From the NCBI GenBank assembly GCA_021770445.1, contig JAETQY010000010.1:19040-83039 (forward strand): a stretch of DNA of 64,000 nucleotides, given 5' to 3'. The stretch is from Bacillota bacterium. GTDB lineage: Bacteria; Bacillota; Clostridia; Oscillospirales; Oscillospiraceae. Below are positions 28,941 to 37,067 of this stretch, in pieces. The notes beneath the pieces were generated by a model. The model did no database searches and was not told the DNA's origin. It saw only the letters and a program-made list of their open reading frames with translations. Position 1 is the first letter of the stretch; the number at the start of each line of letters is the position of its first letter. Position numbers and translations under genes: made by a program.

Positions 28941-28953
28941 GGGCCGCCCCTAC
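28937..28953. repeat. Dispersed repeat, minimal copy
   Basis: 17-nt palindrome GTAGGGGCCGCCCCTAC that matches the core of the longer copies at 21413-21481 and 48305-48390, and supplies the stop codon of the GerMN gene. Confidence 0.65.
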
Positions 28954-28960
28954 AAAGCTC

Positions 28961-28989
28961 TTGACAAATTCTGTATTTTTCTGTAATCT
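28961..28989 (+). promoter_or_regulatory. metY promoter
   Basis: TTGACA (28961-28966), 17-bp spacer, TAATCT (28984-28989). The leader of about 25 nt leaves no room for a riboswitch. Confidence 0.8.
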
Positions 28990-29021
28990 AATGTCTATTC
29001 AAAGGAAAGAAGGCATTCTTT

Positions 29022-30305
29022 ATGAGCGATTACAAAATTAACACCAAATGCGTCCAGGGGGGCTATACCCCCGGCAACGGCGAGCCCCGGCAGATCCCCA
29101 TTATCCAGTCCACCACCTTCAAATACACCACCAGCGAGGACATGGGGAAGCTCTTCGACCTGGAGGCCAGCGGATACTTCTACACCCGCCTGCAAAACCC
29201 CACCAACGATATGGTGGCGGCTAAGATCTGCGACATGGAGGGCGGCACCGCCGCTATGCTCACCTCCTCCGGCCAGGCAGCCAACTTTTACGCCATCTTC
29301 AACATCGCCAACTGCGGCGACCACGTGGTGGCCTCCTCCACCATCTACGGCGGCACCTACAACCTGTTCCACGTCACCATGCGGAAGATGGGCATCGACT
29401 TCACCTTCGTCTCCCCCGACTGCACCGAGGAGGAGCTGAACGCCGCCTTTAAGCCCAACACCAAGGCCGTCTTTGGCGAGACCATCGCCAACCCCGCCCT
29501 CACCGTGCTGGACATCGAGAAGTTCGCTAAGGCCGCCCATGCCCACGGCGTGCCCCTGGTGGTGGACAACACCTTCGCCACCCCGGTGAACTGCCGGCCC
29601 ATTGAATGGGGCTGTGACATTGTGACCCACTCCACCACCAAGTATATGGACGGCCACGGGGCCGGAGTGGGGGGCGCCATCGTGGACAGCGGCAAGTTCG
29701 ACTGGCTGGCCCACGCCGACAAGTTCCCGGGGCTGTGCACTCCCGACGACAGCTACCACGGCATCACCTACGCCGAGAAGTTCGGCCAGGGGGGCGCCTT
29801 TATCACCAAGTGTACCGCCCAGCTTATGCGGGATTTCGGCTCCATCCAGTCCCCCCAGAACGCCTTTTTGCTGAATCTGGGCCTGGAGAGCCTCCATGTC
29901 CGGATGCCCCGCCACTGTGAGAATGCCCTGGCGGTGGCCAAGTATCTGAAATCCCACCCCAAGATCAGCTTTGTCACCTACCCTGGCCTGGAGGGGGACA
30001 AGTACTACGAGCTGGCTCAGAAGTATATGCCCAACGGCACCTGCGGGGTGGTGTCCTTCGGCTTCAAGGGGGGCCGGACCGCCGCTGAGACCTTTATGAA
30101 GCACCTGCGCCTGGCCGCCATCGAGACCCACGTGGCCGACGCCCGCACCTGCACGCTTCATCCCGCCTCTGCCACCCACCGGCAGATGAATGACGAGGAG
30201 CTCGTTGCCGCCGGCATCACCCCCGACCTGGTCCGCTTCTCCTGCGGCATCGAGGACGAGGCCGATCTGATTGCCGATATCGAGCAGGCCCTGGCCCAGG
30301 TGTGA
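29022..30305 (+). CDS. O-acetylhomoserine sulfhydrylase (Cys/Met metabolism PLP enzyme)
   Basis: 427 residues. PLP-dependent gamma-replacement: O-acetylhomoserine + sulfide to homocysteine. QIPIIQSTTFKY at the N-terminus, SGYFYTRLQNPT, SSGQAA, and the PLP-Lys in HSTTKYMDGHG near residue 209 mark the MetY/MetZ branch rather than cystathionine enzymes. SASTHRQM-like HPASATHRQM and FSCGIEDEADL near the end are typical. Single promoter, with DUF3783 gene after it. Confidence 0.92.
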   Translation: MSDYKINTKCVQGGYTPGNGEPRQIPIIQSTTFKYTTSEDMGKLFDLEASGYFYTRLQNPTNDMVAAKICDMEGGTAAMLTSSGQAANFYAIFNIANCGDHVVASSTIYGGTYNLFHVTMRKMGIDFTFVSPDCTEEELNAAFKPNTKAVFGETIANPALTVLDIEKFAKAAHAHGVPLVVDNTFATPVNCRPIEWGCDIVTHSTTKYMDGHGAGVGGAIVDSGKFDWLAHADKFPGLCTPDDSYHGITYAEKFGQGGAFITKCTAQLMRDFGSIQSPQNAFLLNLGLESLHVRMPRHCENALAVAKYLKSHPKISFVTYPGLEGDKYYELAQKYMPNGTCGVVSFGFKGGRTAAETFMKHLRLAAIETHVADARTCTLHPASATHRQMNDEELVAAGITPDLVRFSCGIEDEADLIADIEQALAQV

Positions 30306-30315
30306 GGTGCTGCCC

Positions 30316-30699
30316 ATGAAAAATGCTGGAACTGTTCTGATGTATAACTGCTCCGGGGAGGAGTTCTCCAAACTGAAGCAGATCTTCGCCATGCTCCGCC
30401 TGCGGATGCGGCCGGTGGAGCCCGACCGCTATCACGTCTCCCTGGAGGAGTTGTCCCAGGGCAAGGGCGAAAGCGCTGAACCGGCCTCCCCCCTGCCCGA
30501 GCCCATGCTGGTATTTTGCGGCATGGGACAGGCCCTGCTCAACCAGGTACTGGAGATCATCCGGATCTCCAAGCTGCCCCCCATCCCTCTGAAGGCTGTC
30601 CTCACCGATACCAACCGGTCCTGGACAACCATGCAGCTCTATGAGGAGCTGCTCAAGGAGCGGGAGGCCATCGCCGCCCAGAAGGCGGAAACAACGTAA
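30316..30699 (+). CDS. DUF3783-family protein
   Basis: 127 residues, no signal peptide. TVLMYNCSGEEFSKLKQIFAM at the N-terminus and PLKAVLTDTNRSWTTMQLYEEL at the C-terminus match the DUF3783 pattern of Clostridia. Start at 30316; overlap region of a longer reading is metY. Probably co-transcribed with metY. Function unknown. Confidence 0.75.
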   Translation: MKNAGTVLMYNCSGEEFSKLKQIFAMLRLRMRPVEPDRYHVSLEELSQGKGESAEPASPLPEPMLVFCGMGQALLNQVLEIIRISKLPPIPLKAVLTDTNRSWTTMQLYEELLKEREAIAAQKAETT

Positions 30700-30709
30700 C
30701 AAACTGTCT

Positions 30710-30737
30710 GGGGCTGCCGAATTCCCTCGGCAGCCCC
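30710..30737 (+). other. Hairpin before the tRNA-Arg promoter
   Basis: Perfect 11-bp stem GGGGCTGCCGA/TCGGCAGCCCC, 6-nt loop, followed by an A-rich rather than T-rich tract, so it is an imperfect terminator for the upstream unit. Confidence 0.4.
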
Positions 30738-30774
30738 GGTGCGCGAAAAAAATAAAAAAACCGGAAAATTTCTC

Positions 30775-30803
30775 TTGCATTTCAAATTCCCCTGTGCTAT
30801 AAT
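30775..30803 (+). promoter_or_regulatory. tRNA-Arg promoter
   Basis: TTGCAT, 17-bp spacer, TATAAT with a TGC extension directly before it. Confidence 0.88.
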
Positions 30804-30838
30804 AACAAAGCTGTCAAGAGGAATCCTCTTAACGGTAT

Positions 30839-30915
30839 GCGGGCGTAGCTCAGTTGGATAGAGTGACTGGCTACGAACCAGTAGGTCGGGGGTTCGAATC
30901 CCTTCGCCCGTACCA
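30839..30915 (+). tRNA. tRNA-Arg (ACG)
   Basis: 77-nt cloverleaf: acceptor GCGGGCG with CGCCCGT, anticodon stem CTGGC/ACCAG with loop anticodon ACG, T-arm GGTTCGAATCC, CCA encoded. Own promoter and terminator. Confidence 0.97.
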
Positions 30916-30956
30916 GTCCGCCGCAAGCGACATGTCGCCTGCGGCGGACTTTTTTT
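30915..30956 (+). terminator. tRNA-Arg terminator
   Basis: 11-bp outer stem AGTCCGCCGCA/TGCGGCGGACT with further pairing inside (GCGACATGTCGC), then T7. Confidence 0.92.
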
Positions 30957-30982
30957 ATTTTACAACAAAAGGGGGGTGCGGC

Positions 30983-32311
30983 ATGAGACCCGATATACCC
31001 GCTGGGGCGCAGCACATCCTTGAGGCATTGACCGGCGCGGGTTACGAGGCCTATCTGGTGGGCGGCTGTGTACGGGACCTGCTGCGGGGAACGGAGCCTC
31101 ACGACTGGGATATCTGCACCTCCGCCCGCCCGGAGGAGACAGAGGCCTGCTTTGCCGGCCGGCAGATCGTCGAGACCGGGCTCAAGCATGGCACTGTTAC
31201 AGTTCTGGAAGAAGATGGCCCCTATGAGGTCACCACCTACCGCACCGAGGGCCCCTACTCCGACAGCCGGCGACCGGATTATGTGCGCTTCGTCTCCGAC
31301 CTGGAGGCCGACCTGGCCCGGCGGGATTTCACCATGAACGCCATCGCCATGGGGCTGGATGGGCGTCTGCACGACCCCTTCGGCGGCGCTGAGGACATCA
31401 GGTCCGGACTGATCCGCTGTGTGGGCCAGCCTGTCCGGCGTTTTCAGGAGGATGGCCTGAGGATCATGCGGGCCCTTCGGTTCGGGGCGACACTGGGGTA
31501 TGAGCTGGAGGAAAACACCGCCCAGGCCGTCCATGACAGCCGGTCCATGCTGGGCCGCGTGGCGGCGGAGCGGATCAACGCAGAATTATGTCAACTTCTG
31601 CTTGGGGACCAGGCTGGCATTATCCTACGGCGGTATCCTGACGTGCTGTGCCAATTCTGGCCTGACCTGGAACCGCTGGTCACCCTGGAGCAGAACACCC
31701 CCTGGCACTGCTGGGGGGGCTGGGAGCACACCGTCCGGGCGGTGGAGGCCTCCCCCGCCGATCTGATTCTGCGGCTGACCATGCTCCTCCACGACATCGG
31801 CAAGCCCAGCTGCAAGTCCACTGACGAGAAGGGGATCGACCACTTTTACGGCCACCCCGCCGCTGGTGCCCAACTGGCCGACCAGATGCTCCGGGCGCTG
31901 AAATTTGACAACAGGACCCGGGAACGGGTGGTCACCCTGGTGGAATACCACGACGTCCAGATCCCCTGTCTGGAGCGCTCCGTCCGCAGATGGCTGGGTC
32001 GCCTGGGTCCCGAGGCCTTTTTCCAGCTCCTAGAGGTCAAACGGGCGGACGGCATGGGTCAGGCTTATGAGAAGGTCAAGGGCCGTCTGGCAGAGCTGGA
32101 GAAGCTGCGGGTGATGGCGGAAGAGGTCATTGTCCAGGGCCAGTGCTTCTCCCTGAAAGACCTGAATGTAAACGGGCGGGACGTTCTGGCCGCAGGCGTC
32201 CCCGCGGGGCCCCAGGTGGGCCGAGTACTGAATGACCTGCTGGAACGGGTGCTCCGCGGAGAGCTGCCCAATGAGCGGGACATTCTGCTGGCCTCCATCC
32301 CAAAAATTTAG
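30983..32311 (+). CDS. cca: CCA-adding tRNA nucleotidyltransferase
   Basis: Adds or repairs the CCA end of tRNAs. 442 residues. Class II pol-beta head: GGCVRDLLRGTEPHDWDI (residues 26-43), with catalytic DWD, RRDFTMNAIA (template helix) and EDGLRIMRALRFG. An HD motif HDIGKP near residue 272 gives the long clostridial form with a possible phosphohydrolase domain. Start at 30983 after AAAAGGGGGGTG. Lies immediately downstream of tRNA-Arg. Confidence 0.95.
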   Translation: MRPDIPAGAQHILEALTGAGYEAYLVGGCVRDLLRGTEPHDWDICTSARPEETEACFAGRQIVETGLKHGTVTVLEEDGPYEVTTYRTEGPYSDSRRPDYVRFVSDLEADLARRDFTMNAIAMGLDGRLHDPFGGAEDIRSGLIRCVGQPVRRFQEDGLRIMRALRFGATLGYELEENTAQAVHDSRSMLGRVAAERINAELCQLLLGDQAGIILRRYPDVLCQFWPDLEPLVTLEQNTPWHCWGGWEHTVRAVEASPADLILRLTMLLHDIGKPSCKSTDEKGIDHFYGHPAAGAQLADQMLRALKFDNRTRERVVTLVEYHDVQIPCLERSVRRWLGRLGPEAFFQLLEVKRADGMGQAYEKVKGRLAELEKLRVMAEEVIVQGQCFSLKDLNVNGRDVLAAGVPAGPQVGRVLNDLLERVLRGELPNERDILLASIPKI

Positions 32312-32341
32312 CCCCCCGACGCAGCCGCGTCGGGGGACTTT
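32312..32341 (+). terminator. Terminator after cca
   Basis: 10-bp stem CCCCCGACGC/GCGTCGGGGG, loop AGCC, then ACTTT. Confidence 0.75.
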
Positions 32342-32367
32342 GCTGTGCATGGTTAATATTATGTCAA

Positions 32368-33966
32368 CTAATCCCAGTCGTCCCACTCGTACTCCAGCAC
32401 GGCCCCGGTGACGCCGTCGATGGTGTACTCATACTCCGTCTGGCCTGCGTAAAACTCCACCTCGTACTCCAGCCGGCCGTCGTCCCAGTCCCGCTCCACC
32501 TTCATCCCAGTGGTCTGGCTCTCGGACACGCCAGCGTGGGCCAGAGCAGCGGCCTTGGCCCCCTCACGGCCGATGTCGGCGGAGGCGGCAGCCCCGCTTG
32601 TCCCCGTCCCGCTGTGGTGGGTGTCGCTGTGGTGGCCGGAATTGTACTCCTCGTGGTGGTCGATCCCGCACTTCAAAACAGCGCCGGTGTAGCCGTCCAC
32701 GGTGCAGTCATACTCAGTGGTGCCGCACCAGAACTCGATCTCATACTCCAATCGTCCGTCGTCCCAGTCCCGCTCGATCTTCCAGTTGGTAACGTCACCG
32801 GAGGACAGCCCCGCGTTGTCCAGGGCGGCCTTTTTGGCGGCGGCCTCTCCCACGTCCTGGTTGGTAGTGGACGGGGTGGTCACAGTGGGCTTCTGGGCGC
32901 TGGGTGTCTGGGGCGCGGGGTCAGGCGTTGTCGGAGCCGGGTCGGGGGCCGCGGGCGTGGTAGCGGAGGTATTCAGCACGTCCTTCTGGCCGCTGAGCAC
33001 CGCCCCGGTGAAGGCGTCCACACGGTACTCATATTCCCAACCGTTGACGGTCAGCTCCACCTCATAGACGCCCTCATCCAGCTCCGGGTCCACATCCTTG
33101 ACCACATTGGAGCTGAGCACCAGCGTCCCGGCATACTCCTGTGCGGCCCATGCGGCCTTGTCCTTGCCGATGGGGATGCGCTTTTCCCCCGCCTCCAGCA
33201 GGTCGTTCAGCTCCTCCACCGACAGGGCGGCCAGCTTGTCAAAGGCCTCGTCCCCGGCCCCGCTCATGTCCAGCACCTTTTGGACCAGCGCGGCCTTGCC
33301 GGCGGAGATGCCGCTGTCAAAGCCGCCGTATTCCACTCTGACCGCATCGTGGGTGACCACTTGGCTGAGCACATCAGTCCCCGGGGCCTGGGTCTGGAGG
33401 ACGCTGTCCACCGAGGACACCAGCTCCGCCTGGAGCCGCTGGGCCCGGGCCTGGTCGTTGTCCTCCACCGAGATGAGGATGGCGGAGGAGATGCTGTCCA
33501 GATAGCCCTCCCGCACCAGGGCCCCCACGATGGCGTTCACCGCCACGTCCACCTTGGTGCCCTTCAGGTCGGCGCCGCCGCCCATGTCGAAGAGGACGGC
33601 CGCGGCCTCCTCGTTGAGGGCGGTGCAGGAGATGACCCGTTCCGCCCGGTTCACCTTTAGCTCGATGCTGGGGTTGACGTCCAGAGACACCACACTGGCA
33701 ACGGCGTAGCTCTGGTGATAGATCAGCCCGCCTCCTCCGGCCCCCAGCAGCACCAGCGCTGCGCAGGCGGCGGCCAGCCAGGGACGCAGCTTCCGCCTGG
33801 GCTTCACCTCCGTAACCTCCACATCAATGATATTCTCTTTCAGCTCTTTCATTTCTATCACACTCCCGTTTTGTTCGCCGCAGCGGGAGAGGATCGCTTC
33901 CAAGTCGTCGGGGGCGGCACGGGTAAAGGCGTCCGCCAGCTTCTGTTCCAGTTCCCGGTCGGTCAT
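32368..33966 (-). CDS. RsgI-like anti-sigma factor with three PepSY-type repeats
   Basis: 532 residues. Cytoplasmic N-terminal segment including MKELKENIIDVEVTEVKPRR (anti-sigma RsgI-N-like), one membrane helix (about 72-92), an extracytoplasmic middle domain with VVSLDVNPSIELKVNRAERV typical of RsgI proteins, a Pro/Thr linker and PepSY-type repeats. Two are near identical (KIERDWDDGRLEYEIEF and KVERDWDDGRLEYEVEF, each ending DG-TGAVL), and a third more diverged one precedes the linker (EYRVDAFTGAVLSG). The start at 33966 follows GAAAGGAGAG and overlaps the sigma stop (ATGA). It should hold the sigma factor at the membrane until an external signal arrives. Confidence 0.85.
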   Translation of the reverse strand: MTDRELEQKLADAFTRAAPDDLEAILSRCGEQNGSVIEMKELKENIIDVEVTEVKPRRKLRPWLAAACAALVLLGAGGGGLIYHQSYAVASVVSLDVNPSIELKVNRAERVISCTALNEEAAAVLFDMGGGADLKGTKVDVAVNAIVGALVREGYLDSISSAILISVEDNDQARAQRLQAELVSSVDSVLQTQAPGTDVLSQVVTHDAVRVEYGGFDSGISAGKAALVQKVLDMSGAGDEAFDKLAALSVEELNDLLEAGEKRIPIGKDKAAWAAQEYAGTLVLSSNVVKDVDPELDEGVYEVELTVNGWEYEYRVDAFTGAVLSGQKDVLNTSATTPAAPDPAPTTPDPAPQTPSAQKPTVTTPSTTNQDVGEAAAKKAALDNAGLSSGDVTNWKIERDWDDGRLEYEIEFWCGTTEYDCTVDGYTGAVLKCGIDHHEEYNSGHHSDTHHSGTGTSGAAASADIGREGAKAAALAHAGVSESQTTGMKVERDWDDGRLEYEVEFYAGQTEYEYTIDGVTGAVLEYEWDDWD

Positions 33967-34538
33967 CGGTCGCTCTCTCCTTTCATCTGGGCTCTCAATT
34001 TTTTCAGCCCGCGGTGGTATTTGGACAGGACAGTGGACAGAGGCAGCTCCAACAGCACAGCGATCTCCCGGTGCTTCAGGCCGGTGACGGCATGGAGCAG
34101 GACGATCTCCCGCTCCTCCGCCCCCAGCCGGGCCAGCGCCCCCTGGAGGAGCTGCCGGTCCTCCGGTGAGACCTCCGGAGCGGCGGCGGGGATGGCGTTC
34201 CAGGCCTCCTCGTCCAGTTCTATCTGCCGCCCGCTCTGGCGCAGGCGGGACCGGGCCAGGTTCCGGGCCACGGTGAGCAGCCAGGCCATAGGTGAGCCCT
34301 GGGGCCGGTAGGCCGGGGCACTCTCCCACACCTTCACAAAGACGTCCTGGGCCACATCCTGGGCCTCATGGGCGTCCCGGAGCAGGGACAGCGCCAGGGC
34401 GTACACCGCCCCTCGGGTCAGGGCATACAGCCGGGCAAAGGCCTCCCGGTCCCCCTGCCCCACCTGGAGCAGAAGTCGGTCCAGCTCCCGGTCCCGGGAT
34501 TCCTCTTCCGTTGTCTGAACCCCCAGTAGAGTCAGCAT
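33963..34538 (-). CDS. ECF-type RNA polymerase sigma factor
   Basis: 191 residues. Region 2 with AHEAQDVAQDVFVKVWESA and region 4 with EREIVLLHAVTGLKHREIAVLLELPLSTVLSKYHRGLKKL, the sigma-70 ECF pattern. Translationally coupled to the anti-sigma gene, the classical pair. The promoter upstream (34616-34644) is of the vegetative type, so no autoregulation is visible. Confidence 0.92.
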   Translation of the reverse strand: MLTLLGVQTTEEESRDRELDRLLLQVGQGDREAFARLYALTRGAVYALALSLLRDAHEAQDVAQDVFVKVWESAPAYRPQGSPMAWLLTVARNLARSRLRQSGRQIELDEEAWNAIPAAAPEVSPEDRQLLQGALARLGAEEREIVLLHAVTGLKHREIAVLLELPLSTVLSKYHRGLKKLRAQMKGESDR

Positions 34539-34615
34539 AGTCCATTTCTCCTGTCACATAAGGAACGCGCAAAGGCGCCGTTTTATTGCACACGGCAAAA
34601 AATTTTTTCATCCCT

Positions 34616-34644
34616 ATTATATTGCCCATCTCTCTGGAAAGCAA
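34616..34644 (-). promoter_or_regulatory. Sigma/anti-sigma operon promoter
   Basis: On the minus strand TTGCTT, 17-bp spacer, TATAAT. Confidence 0.7.
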
Positions 34645-34706
34645 GAAAAAATCCCGCCGTCCCGGAACAAGTCCGAAACAGCGGGAGCACAGGGGAACGG
34701 AACAAC

Positions 34707-35276
34707 TCACCCCTCCGGGTGGATACCGGCTTTGACTAGCCGCTCCCGAAGAACGGGGCCCAGTCCGGTGGCAATGACCATCTTCCCAAGGTCGAAGGGG
34801 ATAAAGGGGAGCACACACTTCACCAGCGCCACCTCCAGCGCGGCGTTCATCATCGCGCAAAACATCGCGGTTCCAAGGGTGTAGAGCACAGCGGTAGCCA
34901 AAATCATGCCGCCCAGATGGATCGCGCGGTTTTTGGGAAAGGCCTTAATGATCAGACCGCCTATGATAACCATAGGGACGTAACCCAGAATGTAGCCTCC
35001 TGTAGGTCCGGCCAAAACACCCAGTCCACCTCGGAACCCGCTGAACACCGGTATCCCTACCAAGCCCAGCAGAATATAGACCAAAGTGGCTGTCGCGGCC
35101 CCTTTCCAGCCCAGGATATAGGGGGACAGATAGAGGACAAAGGTACACAGAGTAAAGGACACCTCTCCCCAGGCCGGGATGGAGAAGGGGGCAACCGCCG
35201 CGATTACCGCCGTCATCATCGCCGTCATTGCCAAAACATAAACCTTGCTTTTATTGCTTTTTGCATCGACTTCCAT
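34707..35276 (-). CDS. bioY: Biotin transporter substrate-binding subunit BioY
   Basis: 189 residues, about six membrane helices. BioY/ECF S-component features: VAPFSIPAWGEVSFTLCTF, GIPVFSGFRGGLGVLAGPTGGYILGY (biotin-binding loop) and FIPFDLGKMVIATGLGP. Imports biotin, working with ECF energising subunits that are not in this window. A BirA-like site overlaps its promoter. Confidence 0.94.
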   Translation of the reverse strand: MEVDAKSNKSKVYVLAMTAMMTAVIAAVAPFSIPAWGEVSFTLCTFVLYLSPYILGWKGAATATLVYILLGLVGIPVFSGFRGGLGVLAGPTGGYILGYVPMVIIGGLIIKAFPKNRAIHLGGMILATAVLYTLGTAMFCAMMNAALEVALVKCVLPFIPFDLGKMVIATGLGPVLRERLVKAGIHPEG

Positions 35277-35298
35277 AAGATCTTCCGCTCCTTTTTAG

Positions 35299-35349
35299 AT
35301 TGTAACCCGATTTCTTAATCAGTATACAATGCCTCGCCGCATTTGTCAA
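35299..35349 (-). promoter_or_regulatory. bioY promoter with BirA-like operator
   Basis: On the minus strand TTGACA (35344-35349), 17-bp spacer, TATACT (35321-35326). An inverted repeat ATTGTAtAC...GTTACAAT (35299-35330) overlaps the -10 and start region, close to the BirA box of Firmicutes. Biotin-dependent repression is inferred from this and from the gene. Confidence 0.65.
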
Positions 35350-35499
35350 CTATATTTTTTATTAGTTTACTATTTATTTTTATGTCTGAAAATTCAGAAA
35401 ATCTTAATCTCTCCTTCAGGTCATTTTAGAGTTTCCGTGATAGTATTCTATCAGGCGGACAAAGAATCCCACCTGTCTGCATGAAAGGAGAGCTGCGCC

Positions 35500-36033
35500 A
35501 TGGCGGAACGCACAGTACATATTCTACTCACCCGGTCGGGGACCTGGTTCTCCCGGCTGATCCACTTTGCCACCCAGGACAGCTACACCCACGCCTCCAT
35601 CGGCCTGGACGGCCCCGACGGGCCCTTCTACAGCTTTGCCCGGAAATACCGCTATCTGGCCCTCCCCGCCGGACTGGTGGAGGAACAGGTCACGGTGCAC
35701 CGCCGGGCGGTCCCCTGCTGCCTGTACGAGCTGAAGGTGAGCGAGGAGACCTATCTCCGCCTGCGGCAGAAGCTGCGCTCCATGTACGCCCAGCGGGAGG
35801 AGTATCACTACAGCGTGCTAGGGGTGTTCGCCTGCTACTTCAACCTCTCCCTCCAGCGCAGGCACCACTACTTTTGCTCCCAATTCGTGGCTGGCCTGCT
35901 GGAGAACTGCGGCGCGGCGGAGCTACCCAAACCCCCGTCCCTGGTGCGACCTGCGGATCTTTGCAGGCTGAAGGAGCTGCGTCCCATCCACCAGGGCGCG
36001 CTGGGCGGCATCCTCTCTCAGCCCGCCGCCTGA
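35500..36033 (+). CDS. Permuted papain-like cysteine hydrolase (YiiX/NlpC type)
   Basis: 177 residues, no signal peptide. The catalytic pattern is permuted NlpC/P60: His in DSYTHASIGLDGPDG near residue 29 and Cys in HYFCSQFVAGLLE near 127. Such proteins cut amide or ester bonds of lipids or peptides; the substrate is unknown. Start after AAAGGAGAGCTGCGCC. Monocistronic. Confidence 0.75.
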   Translation: MAERTVHILLTRSGTWFSRLIHFATQDSYTHASIGLDGPDGPFYSFARKYRYLALPAGLVEEQVTVHRRAVPCCLYELKVSEETYLRLRQKLRSMYAQREEYHYSVLGVFACYFNLSLQRRHHYFCSQFVAGLLENCGAAELPKPPSLVRPADLCRLKELRPIHQGALGGILSQPAA

Positions 36034-36061
36034 AAATTTTTCGGATTTTCAATTTTAGGGG

Positions 36062-36090
36062 TTGACTTTTCCGCCAGGTGCCGCTATAAT
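36062..36090 (+). promoter_or_regulatory. tRNA-Gly promoter
   Basis: TTGACT, 17-bp spacer, TATAAT. Confidence 0.9.
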
Positions 36091-36103
36091 AGCCACTGTT
36101 GTT

Positions 36104-36179
36104 GCGAGTGTAGCTCATCTGGTAGAGCGCCACCTTGCCAAGGTGGAGGTAGCGAGTTCGAGCCTCGTCACTCGCTCCA
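36104..36179 (+). tRNA. tRNA-Gly (GCC)
   Basis: 76 nt, acceptor GCGAGTG/CACTCGC, anticodon stem CCACC/GGTGG with loop TTGCCAA, T-loop GTTCGAG, CCA encoded. Confidence 0.97.
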
Positions 36180-36180
36180 C

Positions 36181-36218
36181 GTCGCCGCGGACGTCATATC
36201 GTTCGCGGCGACTTTTTT
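36181..36218 (+). terminator. tRNA-Gly terminator
   Basis: 9-bp stem GTCGCCGCG/CGCGGCGAC followed by T6. Confidence 0.9.
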
Positions 36219-36258
36219 ATAAAAAGTCACCTCTCACTCATTTTGTCGCGGCTCCTCT

Positions 36259-36294
36259 CCAAACCGCAACCGCTGACGCTGGGTTGCGGTTTGG
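36259..36294 (+). repeat. tRNA-downstream hairpin repeat, copy 1
   Basis: Perfect 13-bp stem CCAAACCGCAACC/GGTTGCGGTTTGG with a 10-nt loop. A second copy at 51640-51674, also after a tRNA, differs by a compensatory C-G to T-A change in the stem. Confidence 0.75.
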
Positions 36295-36322
36295 TTTTGG
36301 GTGCAAACCTGAATGTGAAATT

Positions 36323-36360
36323 AGGGACACCTCTGTTTAGAAGTGTCCCTGAAATTTTTT
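36323..36360 (+). terminator. Terminator-like hairpin
   Basis: AGGGACAC/GTGTCCCT stem (36323-36350) followed by GAAATTTTTT. No gene ends just before it on this strand, so it may be part of the repeat unit starting at 36259 or serve hxlR from the other side. Confidence 0.5.
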
Positions 36361-36388
36361 CGGCCGGCCTGACCCCGACCTCTTCATA

Positions 36389-36715
36389 CTATTGCGCAAT
36401 ATTTTGATAATTCTGACCCCAGATCTCCATTGCGTCCAGAATGGGCCGGAGGGTCTCCCCCAATTCATTTAAGGCGTATTCTACGCGGGGCGGCACTTCG
36501 GCATAGACCGTGCGACTTATGATGCCGTCGGCCTCCATTGACCGCAGGCTGTCCGTGAGGACCTTCTGGCTGATCCCCTCCAGGTCCTTCCTCAGCTCGT
36601 TAAACCGCCAGGGGCGCTGGAGCAGATTGCGTAAAATCAACAGCTTCCACTTGCTGCCGATGATCTGTACCGTGGTGGCGACCGGGCAGGCGGGCAGCTC
36701 TTCTTTTGTCAACAT
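36389..36715 (-). CDS. HxlR-family transcriptional regulator
   Basis: 108 residues, one HxlR winged-helix domain: CPVATTVQIIGSKWKLLILRNL, then RPWRFNELRKDLEGISQKVLT (recognition helix) and EVPPRVEYALNELGETL. The Cys in ACPV is the one that senses oxidants or aldehydes in several relatives. The start at 36715 fits GGAGGGTACATCGCC. Divergent from the peptide/radical SAM operon and thus its likely local regulator (inference). Confidence 0.88.
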   Translation of the reverse strand: MLTKEELPACPVATTVQIIGSKWKLLILRNLLQRPWRFNELRKDLEGISQKVLTDSLRSMEADGIISRTVYAEVPPRVEYALNELGETLRPILDAMEIWGQNYQNIAQ

Positions 36716-36760
36716 GGCGATGTACCCTCCTATTAGTTTAAAATAGCATGTTACATTCAA

Positions 36761-36789
36761 ATTATAATATGTTGTGGAACTTTGCGCAA
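36761..36789 (-). promoter_or_regulatory. hxlR promoter
   Basis: On the minus strand TTGCGC, 17-bp spacer, TATAAT. Confidence 0.65.
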
Positions 36790-36830
36790 GAGGTTACAAA
36801 AAGGTGACTGAGTAATAAAAAAGTGCGTAC

Positions 36831-36859
36831 TTGTTTCCAAGCTGGAGGCGAATTAGGAT
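36831..36859 (+). promoter_or_regulatory. Putative promoter of the Cys-rich peptide operon
   Basis: TTGTTT, 17-bp spacer, TAGGAT. The 5' leader then holds a hairpin CGGACC/GGTCCG (36867-36885) before the GGAGG at the peptide start. Confidence 0.5.
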
Positions 36860-36910
36860 AGATGTGCGGACCGAAAACGGGTCCGACAAACATACTGGAG
36901 GTACACAACT

Positions 36911-37060
36911 ATGGCACTCTCTGATCTTTCAAGCTGGAACGGCTCCGCCTGCGGCGCGTCCGACAAGCCCGCCGCCTGTGGCACAGCCTGTGGTGCGTCC
37001 GGCAAGCCGGAGGAGAAACCCGCCGCCTGCGGTACCGCCTGCGGCGCCGGCGACAAGTAA
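36911..37060 (+). CDS. Cys-rich RiPP precursor peptide with ACG[A/T] repeats
   Basis: 49 residues, preceded by TGGAGGTACACAACT. A short leader (MALSDLSSWNGS) is followed by a low-complexity core with Cys at 14, 23, 27, 40 and 44, each in ACGA or ACGT, spaced by KP-containing linkers (DKPA, GKPEEKPA). The next gene is a radical SAM/SPASM enzyme, the typical partner of such peptides (ranthipeptide/sactipeptide-like, thioether cross-links from Cys). I recall a named ACGX-repeat peptide class but cannot verify a match. Product structure unknown. Confidence 0.85.
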   Translation: MALSDLSSWNGSACGASDKPAACGTACGASGKPEEKPAACGTACGAGDK

Positions 37061-37067
37061 CAGCTGA

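Noticed and set aside
36853..37056. Pro/Ala-rich minus-strand frame over the Cys-rich peptide
   Set aside because: Mirror of the peptide repeats; the plus frame has the ribosome binding site and the maturase neighbour.
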